A stretch of DNA of 38,119 bases from Nitrospira sp. (GTDB lineage: Bacteria > Nitrospirota > Nitrospiria > Nitrospirales > Nitrospiraceae). Of this stretch, positions 32,877 through 38,119 are shown piece by piece. The translations under genes and the position numbers were made by a program. How positions within the stretch are numbered: the first letter of the stretch is position 1; each line of letters starts with the position of its first letter. The notes under the pieces are model-generated. The model was not told the DNA's origin, did not search any database, and worked only from the letters and a program-made list of their open reading frames with translations. The stretch spans positions 1 through 38,119 of the forward strand of contig JAHBWO010000026.1 of the NCBI GenBank assembly GCA_019636945.1, written 5' to 3'.

Positions 32877-33701
32877 ATGACGAATGCCACGATGGGAGAA
32901 ATGGAAGGCCTCAAGGCTCAGCTCAAGAAGATTTGGACAGCCGGGGACTATGATCGTTTTTCCCGATTTATGGAAAGTAGCGCCCGCGAGTTTTATGAGC
33001 GACTCACCATCGCGCCGGGTAGCCAATTGCTCGATGTGGGTTGTGGCTCCGGTCAACTCGCGCTGATGGCGGCGAAAGACGGCATCAAAGTCACCGGTGT
33101 GGATATCGCCGGGAACTTGGTGCAGCGGGCACAGGTTCGCGCCCAGGCGGAAGGGCTGATGGCTCAGTTCCAGGAGGCCGATGCCGAATTGCTTCCGTTC
33201 GGCGACGCGAGTTTCGATGTCGTCGTTAGTCTCATCGGCGCCATGTTCGCCCCACGACCTGAACTGGTTGCCCGTGAGCTGCTTCGGGTGTGCGTCCCAG
33301 GCGGCACCATCGCCATGGCCAATTGGACGCCGCAAGGGTTTGTCGGGCGGATGTTCAAGGCTGTGTCGAAGTTCATCGCACCGTCCGGGATGCCGGCTCC
33401 GGTGTTGTGGGGCGATGAGCCGACGGTTCGTGAGCGACTTGGCCACGGGCTGTCACATCTCAACCTGGCGAGGCGGGAGTACCTCTTCAGTTATCCATTC
33501 CCACCGTCGGAGGTCGTGGAATTCTTTCGGTTGTATTACGGACCGATGAATCGGGCCTTCGCACCACTTGACGATGAAGGACAGGCTCGGTTGCGGCAAG
33601 AGCTGGAAAGTCTCTGGGGCGCGCATAACCAGGCCGGACCAGACTGCACGGCGGTTTACGCGGAATATCTGGAAGTCATTGGGATCCGGGGAGAGTGGTA
33701 A
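32877..33701 (+). CDS. Class I SAM-dependent methyltransferase
   Basis: 274 residues. Motif I is QLLDVGCGSGQLALMAA (about 50-66), the acidic residue after strand 2 is in VTGVDIAGN, motif II is FDVVVSLIGAMF, and post-motif sequence includes LLRVCVPGGTIAMANW. This is the UbiE/Methyltransf_11 pattern. Substrate unknown. The C-terminal half with Pro- and Tyr-rich segments resembles small-molecule methyltransferases. GGGAGGAG precedes the ATG at 32877. Divergent placement from the AraC regulator suggests induction by the ligand that the regulator's cupin senses. Confidence 0.87.
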   Translation: MTNATMGEMEGLKAQLKKIWTAGDYDRFSRFMESSAREFYERLTIAPGSQLLDVGCGSGQLALMAAKDGIKVTGVDIAGNLVQRAQVRAQAEGLMAQFQEADAELLPFGDASFDVVVSLIGAMFAPRPELVARELLRVCVPGGTIAMANWTPQGFVGRMFKAVSKFIAPSGMPAPVLWGDEPTVRERLGHGLSHLNLARREYLFSYPFPPSEVVEFFRLYYGPMNRAFAPLDDEGQARLRQELESLWGAHNQAGPDCTAVYAEYLEVIGIRGEW

Positions 33702-33762
33702 GTATCCATAGAGAACAGAAGGCAGTTGAATATACGGTCATAGAAAGAACGTGACGACGATT

Positions 33763-33849
33763 ATGCTTGATATGGGAACAGTCGTGATCTGGTTTTGCTT
33801 GATCAATGTGGGAATGATCCTGACGATACTGATACCTCGAATACGATAG
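33763..33849 (+). CDS. Possible 28-residue membrane microprotein
   Basis: An ATG at 33763 opens 28 codons ending at TAG 33847-33849. The product is almost entirely one hydrophobic helix (WFCLINVGMILTILIPRIR at its end, with a short MLDMG start). It lies in the 194-bp gap between the methyltransferase and the TPR lipoprotein. No strong ribosome binding site is visible, so support is limited to the hydrophobic pattern. Confidence 0.3.
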   Translation: MLDMGTVVIWFCLINVGMILTILIPRIR

Positions 33850-33895
33850 CTCAAACACAGTACCATACATTCGATGACCAAGAAGGAGGACTGTT

Positions 33896-35542
33896 ATGAA
33901 GTTTGATCATATTATTGGATTCACGGCGGCGGTTCTGCTGGGCTGTACGCTGTCCAGTACAGCCACAGAGCCATCAGAGACTGACGTACCTCACACGAAC
34001 CATGCTGACACGGTTCCTCTTTATAAAGATCTTGGCTCCCATCACAAACGTATCTCCACAAAAAGTCCTGCGGCCCAGCAGTACTTTGACCAGGGATTAC
34101 GATTCGCTTACGGATTTAATCATGCGGAAGCCATCCGTTCATTCACACGCGCCGTAGGGCTCGATCCCAGCTGCGCCCTGTGCTACTGGGGGATCGCACT
34201 CGCTTATGGTCCCCACGTCAACGCTCCTATGGACAGGGCGAGCGGGGTTGCAGCGTATGAAGCCGTGCAGAAAGCGTTGTCGCTCAAGTCCCACGCCTCG
34301 GCCCATGAGCGTGCCTACATTGACGCACTCGCACAGCGTTATGAGGCAGACCCACCGACCGATCGCACCAGGCTGGATACGTCGTACTCGCAGGCGATGG
34401 AAAAAGTCGCGAAAACCTATCCCACGGATCTCGATGCTGCGACGCTGTATGCCGAATCACTGATGGACCTTCGCCCGTGGAATTACTGGAAACCGGATGG
34501 GAGGCCCTATCCTGGCACAACTGAAATCGTACATCAGCTTGAACGTGTGCTCGCACGCAATCCCAATCATCCCGGTGCCTGTCATTACTATATTCATGCC
34601 GTCGAAGCGGTGAATCCAAAGGCCGCGGTGCCGTGTGCCGAACGGCTCGCACGACTCATGCCCGGCGAAGGACATATGGTTCATATGCCTGCGCACATCT
34701 ACATCCGTGTCGGACGCTGGAACGACGCCATACAGGCCAATCAACATGCGATCCATTCCGACGAGGTGTTTATCGAAGGGCAGCATCCGATGGGCGTCTA
34801 TCCGCTCGCCTACTACCCGCACAATATCCACTTTCTTGCCTTCGCTTCCACTATGGCCGGGCGCGGTGCGCAGGCGATCGAAGCGGCTGATACGCTGACG
34901 TCCAAGGTGAACCTTGCTGCCGCGCGCCAGGTTGGAATGCTTCAAGAAATGCTGCCGTATCATGTCCTCACGCTCACGACGTTCGGGAAATGGGACGAGG
35001 TCCTGGCTGCGCCGCTTCCACCTGAAGACATCCGCTTCTCCTACGCCATGGCACAGTACGCCCGGGGTGTGGCTCATGCTGCCAAAGCAGAATGGGCCGA
35101 CGCGCAAGCCGCGCTCGACAACGTGACGGCGAGTGATGCTGCAACGCCGCAAGGGGCGGAAGGGAAGACCGCGCTCTCCATCGCCGTGCAGGCGCTGTCC
35201 GGTGAGATTGCCGTTCGCCGAGGTGAAGTTGATGCGGCGATCACTCATTTCCAGGAAGCGGTCAAGATTGAAGATGCAGGGCTCTATTTCGAGCCGCCCA
35301 AGTGGTACTACCCTGTTCGACATTCGCTCGGCGCCGCGCTGCTGAAAGCCGGCCGGTCTGCGGAGGCTGAGATGGTGTATCGCGAAGACCTCCGGCGGTT
35401 TCCGGAGAACGGATGGTCTCTGTTCGGCCTTGCACAGGCGCTCCGAGCGCAGGGCAAGAAGGATGACGCGACTGCAACCGACGCGCGTTTTCGCAAAGCC
35501 TGGCCTGACGCTGATGTGACTCTCACGGCATCACGGTTCTGA
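33896..35542 (+). CDS. TPR-repeat lipoprotein
   Basis: 548 residues with a lipoprotein signal (IIGFTAAVLLGC; lipidated Cys17). The body starts with AAQQYFDQGLRFAYGFNHAE and AIRSFTRAVGLDPSCALCYW, TPR-type helices seen in a widespread family of large TPR proteins. It continues with PGACHYYIHAVE and HMPAHIYIRVGRWNDAIQAN, whose clustered His residues are distinctive, and ends with further TPRs (AGRSAEAEMVYREDLRRFPE). It is probably a periplasmic scaffold; a metal-binding role for the His-rich middle is only a possibility. GGAGG is 6 bases before the ATG. No operon partner is evident. Confidence 0.85.
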   Translation: MKFDHIIGFTAAVLLGCTLSSTATEPSETDVPHTNHADTVPLYKDLGSHHKRISTKSPAAQQYFDQGLRFAYGFNHAEAIRSFTRAVGLDPSCALCYWGIALAYGPHVNAPMDRASGVAAYEAVQKALSLKSHASAHERAYIDALAQRYEADPPTDRTRLDTSYSQAMEKVAKTYPTDLDAATLYAESLMDLRPWNYWKPDGRPYPGTTEIVHQLERVLARNPNHPGACHYYIHAVEAVNPKAAVPCAERLARLMPGEGHMVHMPAHIYIRVGRWNDAIQANQHAIHSDEVFIEGQHPMGVYPLAYYPHNIHFLAFASTMAGRGAQAIEAADTLTSKVNLAAARQVGMLQEMLPYHVLTLTTFGKWDEVLAAPLPPEDIRFSYAMAQYARGVAHAAKAEWADAQAALDNVTASDAATPQGAEGKTALSIAVQALSGEIAVRRGEVDAAITHFQEAVKIEDAGLYFEPPKWYYPVRHSLGAALLKAGRSAEAEMVYREDLRRFPENGWSLFGLAQALRAQGKKDDATATDARFRKAWPDADVTLTASRF

Positions 35543-35803
35543 AGTTCTACGGGAAGAGACAAGGGAAGGTTGGGGGAGGTCTTGCGTCTGATCAGCATAA
35601 GGCTTCCTGATCCGTTGAATCACCCCTGCCGGTTCACGGAACAATAGGAAGGCCGTCTGTCTCGTGTTTCTGTCTTGGGATTGAGGAGTGGAGTCGAATC
35701 AATTTGTTGCGGTGTATAGAGGGCAAACACACGTCATCAATTCTTCCGTTGAGACCACCATTGGGAACTGTGTATGGTACGAGCATCCACCGGAGATGCT
35801 GCC

Positions 35804-36643
35804 ATGTCATTGACTACCTATAACAACGTCACGATTCCTTCCTTCATGTACGGGACGGCCTGGAAGAAAGAGGCCACCACCGGGCTGGTGCTTCAGGCGG
35901 TGGAAGCTGGGTTTACCGCTATTGATACTGCCAATCAACTCGTGCATTACGATGAGGCACGGGTGGGAGAGGCGCTGCTGCAATTGGCGACGCAGGGCAT
36001 CACCCGCGACAAGTTGTTTCTGCAAACGAAGTTCACACCCGTCAACGGTCAGGACCATCGTCTTCCGTACGACGCACGCGCGAGTATCACGACACAGGTG
36101 CAGCAATCATTTGCCAGTTCCCTCGAGCATCTCCATACGGACTATCTCGACTCGTACGTGTTGCATGGACCCTATTCACGGCGTGGTCTCGGGACTGAAG
36201 ATTGGGAAGTCTGGGCGGCTATCGAGTCGCTGTATGATTCCGGCAAAACCAAAATGATCGGGATCAGCAATGTCTCGGCGGAGCAGCTGAGTCTGCTCTG
36301 TACGAAAGCCAGGCACAAACCGATGGTCGTGCAGAATCGCTGCTACGCGGCCTTCCGGTGGGATCAAGGCGTGCGTGAGATATGCCGGTCGAACAACATA
36401 ATTTATGAAGGGTTTTCACTGTTGACGGCGAACACGGGTATCTTTGCCGAACCGGCCATCCGGACGATGGCGGCCAAGTATCAGGCCGGCCTCGCACAAG
36501 TTGTCTTCCGCTTTGCCCAGCAAATCGGCATGCTGCCGTTGACCGGCACGACGAATCTTCAGCATATGAAAGATGATTTGCAATCTGATCGATTCACGTT
36601 ACTTCCTGAGGAAATCAATCAGATCGGAACTATCGGCATGTAG
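35804..36643 (+). CDS. Aldo/keto reductase
   Basis: 279 residues forming an (alpha/beta)8 barrel oxidoreductase that uses NADPH. The catalytic tetrad is visible: Asp in AIDTANQL, Tyr in VHYDEARVGEAL, Lys in LQTKF and His in VLHGP. The Asp-to-Tyr spacing is three residues longer than in common AKRs. Later motifs include KMIGISNVSAEQL, the QNRCYAAF stretch and PLTGTTNLQHMKDDL near the C-terminus. I chose the ATG at 35804, with GGAG 8 bases upstream; an ATG at 35774 would add ten residues. The DUF488 gene begins 4 bp after its stop, implying coupled translation. Substrate unknown. Confidence 0.88.
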   Translation: MSLTTYNNVTIPSFMYGTAWKKEATTGLVLQAVEAGFTAIDTANQLVHYDEARVGEALLQLATQGITRDKLFLQTKFTPVNGQDHRLPYDARASITTQVQQSFASSLEHLHTDYLDSYVLHGPYSRRGLGTEDWEVWAAIESLYDSGKTKMIGISNVSAEQLSLLCTKARHKPMVVQNRCYAAFRWDQGVREICRSNNIIYEGFSLLTANTGIFAEPAIRTMAAKYQAGLAQVVFRFAQQIGMLPLTGTTNLQHMKDDLQSDRFTLLPEEINQIGTIGM

Positions 36644-36647
36644 TCCA

Positions 36648-37013
36648 ATGGGGAAGATCCTGGTCAAACGTGTCTATGAACCAGCGGCTGAGTCTGATGG
36701 CTTTCGGGTACTCGTCGATCGAGTCTGGCCTCGCGGAGTTTCTAAGGCTGAGGCAAAGCTTGATCTCTGGCTCAGGGATATCAGTCCATCAACGGCTTTG
36801 CGAACATGGTTCAACCACGAACCTGCTCGGTGGGAGGAGTTTCAACGTCGCTATCGTGCTGAACTGAAAGCGAAGGGGGCGCTGCTTTCCGTGATTACAG
36901 AACAGGCAAAGGCCAGCCCGGTCACGCTGCTCTATTCGGCCAAAGATGAACAGCATAATCAGGCCGTCGCACTGCAGAATGTTTTGTTAAGGGAAAACTG
37001 TGCTGCTGACTGA
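36648..37013 (+). CDS. DUF488 family protein
   Basis: 121 residues, starting MGKILVKRVYEPAAESDGFR and continuing VLVDRVWPRGVSKAEAKLD, WLRDISPS and WEEFQRRYRAEL, then VTLLYSAKDEQHNQAVALQN near the C-terminus. These are signature sequences of DUF488 proteins, small soluble proteins of unknown function. I chose the ATG at 36648 because the family's conserved part starts there. It follows the aldo/keto reductase stop by only 4 bp with no good ribosome binding site of its own, so translation is probably by reinitiation. The frame extends upstream within the reductase gene but out of its frame. Confidence 0.87.
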   Translation: MGKILVKRVYEPAAESDGFRVLVDRVWPRGVSKAEAKLDLWLRDISPSTALRTWFNHEPARWEEFQRRYRAELKAKGALLSVITEQAKASPVTLLYSAKDEQHNQAVALQNVLLRENCAAD

Positions 37014-37780
37014 TCCTGAGAGCACTGCGAGTGTGTACCGTCTTTGATCTCTTGCCACCCGGTAGTCTCTTTTCCCAAGATACGGCACTCTGAACGTAGA
37101 GTCGTACAGGCTTCTAAGTAGTTGCCATTTGAGTAGGAGCGATAGGGTTCAGGAAATTATGGTGAAAGTGTACTATTATGAGACAGATATGAGTCGAAGA
37201 GTCTGCCTGGGATATGAACTCTACCCAATTGATACTACAACAGTTTTCATCAACGGCCATTTAAATAGGGGCGTTTAGCTCCGTCCATTTACGCAACATA
37301 GCATAATTCCACAGAGGCTATTGCTGCAGTAGTCAGGGCTGGTCGTGCCAATTTGCTAACCATCTGAAGATCAACATGATTATTTTCCTACACTGACGAA
37401 TATGACGAGAAGCGCTCTCTTGCAGTTTCCCTGGATGGCGGCAGGCATTCGCGCCGGTGATGTTACAACACTGAAATAACCAGCGGACTTGCTTCTTTCC
37501 ATCCACACCATTTTGAATCCTAACAGCATAAGTATTTAATTAGCCTGACTGTTTACAGTCTGGCTCATGAATTGCTCTCTCCGTTGTCGAACCGGTGATA
37601 TGGGCAGGGCGAGATGATCAGTGTCGTTTAGGGACAGAGTCGAACACGGCAGACTGCAAACTATTGAGGAGGGGAAGGTGGATATGGAGATGTGGAAGGG
37701 AGGTGACGTGCCGCCGTGATAGCAGCGTGGGTGTAATTGGGAAAGTCATTCATTAACCCGTTAACTGTGAGGAGGATGCA
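37014..37780. other. Long AT-richer intergenic region
   Basis: About 770 bases without a clear gene, AT-richer than the rest of the window. It holds one candidate 39-codon ORF (37159-37278), an inverted repeat GACTG-TTTA-CAGTC (37547-37560), an 11-codon ORF with a strong purine-rich leader (37684-37719, MEMWKGGDVPP), and a palindrome TTAAC-CC-GTTAA (37753-37764) 16 bp before the start of the repeat-protein gene. These last elements probably belong to that gene's control region. I see no RNA gene or insertion-sequence ends. Confidence 0.45.
37159..37278 (+). CDS. Possible 39-residue ORF
   Basis: AGGA lies 4 bases before the ATG at 37159, and the frame ends at TAG 37276-37278. The product opens MVKVYYYETDMSRRVCLGYE and ends FINGHLNRGV, a composition that looks more like a structured protein than random translation. 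It could be a small protein or the remnant of a larger one. No homolog is recognised. Confidence 0.28.
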   Translation: MVKVYYYETDMSRRVCLGYELYPIDTTTVFINGHLNRGV

Positions 37781-38119
37781 ATGAAGAACGTGATGATCAC
37801 GATGGCAGTGGTAGCAGTGGCCTTGGGCCTTGCCCCCATCGCGGGTGCTCAAACAGTCGACAACGGCAGTTCCGCGGCATCGGACCACTCAAAGGCTATC
37901 ACGAAGACAAAGACTGTTGATAGCCATGATCAGTACACGAAGACCGTCACGAAGAACGACAACGATACGAAAACTGTGACGAAGGACAGCAATAACGAGT
38001 ATACGAAGACCATCACAAAAAACGATAACGACACGAAGACGATCACGAAGAATGATAACGATACCTATACGAAGACCAAGACAGCTACGGATAGTTACAA
38101 CACCGTGAAGGACAGCAAT
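37781..38119 (+). CDS. Secreted Thr/Lys/Asn/Asp repeat protein, C-terminus cut by window edge
   Basis: 113 codons are open to the window end. Residues 1-23 are a signal peptide (MKNVMITMAVVAVALGLAPI, then AGAQ). The mature sequence starts with a Ser-rich stretch (VDNGSSAASDHSKA), then becomes repetitive: ITKTKTV, YTKTVTKNDNDTKTVTKDSN, YTKTITKNDNDTKTITKNDN, YTKTKTA. The repeated unit alternates Thr/Lys with Asn/Asp, which could form beta-structure and bind cations. GGAGG is 5 bases before the ATG at 37781. I recognise no family. Abundant small repeat proteins like this are often surface or matrix components, but that is inference. Confidence 0.8.
   Translation, partial: MKNVMITMAVVAVALGLAPIAGAQTVDNGSSAASDHSKAITKTKTVDSHDQYTKTVTKNDNDTKTVTKDSNNEYTKTITKNDNDTKTITKNDNDTYTKTKTATDSYNTVKDSN
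37909..38078 (+). repeat. Coding repeat in the Thr/Lys/Asn/Asp protein
   Basis: Units built on TKT(V/I)TKNDND recur at about 36-nt spacing, with codons differing between copies (acgaagaccgtc, acgaaaactgtg, acgaagaccatc, acgaagacgatc). The repeat is therefore kept at protein level rather than being a fresh DNA expansion. Confidence 0.7.

Noticed and set aside
34457..35323. A 288-codon minus-strand frame opposite the TPR lipoprotein
   Set aside because: The TPR lipoprotein reading has a lipobox, strong ribosome binding site and family motifs; the antisense frame has none.

Overview
This is about 38 kb of bacterial chromosome with fairly high GC, dense gene packing and clear Shine-Dalgarno sites. 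I see no rRNA, tRNA, insertion sequence, phage gene or CRISPR array. Gene content fits an environmental Gram-negative lineage: many signal peptides and lipoboxes, a giant DUF4347/cadherin adhesin, HAF, FG-GAP, Sel1 and TPR repeat proteins, a DUF3617 protein and a hemerythrin. My best guess is a Nitrospira-like member of the Nitrospirota. That is an inference from overall flavour; no taxonomic marker was compared.

Layout. 1-2127 (minus): a cut-off aldose 1-epimerase, an antibiotic-biosynthesis-monooxygenase-like protein and a secreted rhodanese, closely spaced, then a secreted DUF3617 protein. 2625-8903 (plus): a 2092-residue adhesin with a LEPR-like N-terminal motif, a DUF4347 domain, a LamG-like domain and twelve cadherin/Ig-type repeats encoded by near-identical DNA. 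9004-9861 (minus): a SnoaL-like secreted protein whose reading frame carries on past an in-frame TAG for another 105 codons. 10228-15266: small membrane and secreted proteins, inorganic pyrophosphatase, hemerythrin and release factor 3 (prfC).

15450-23398 is the most unusual region. It holds a HAF-repeat protein, then two tandem paralogous secreted Sel1-repeat proteins (plus), converging on three minus-strand genes: a TPR protein, a secreted 478-residue protein with a papain-fold-toxin-like C-terminus, and a secreted 271-residue relative of that protein's N-terminal part. I regard this as a candidate undescribed secreted system.

23675-26594 holds a polytopic membrane protein and a seven-bladed FG-GAP lipoprotein, convergent around a strong hairpin. 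26775-30485 (minus) is a lysine-catabolism operon: a lysine 6-dehydrogenase-like protein, an antiquitin-type aldehyde dehydrogenase overlapping it by ATGA, and a VOC-fold protein with a plausible metal triad. 30700-38119 holds small ORFs, a zinc-ribbon protein, a divergent AraC regulator/methyltransferase pair around a palindrome-rich intergenic region, a TPR lipoprotein, an aldo/keto reductase coupled to a DUF488 protein, a long AT-richer intergenic region, and the start of a secreted Thr/Lys/Asn/Asp repeat protein cut by the window end.
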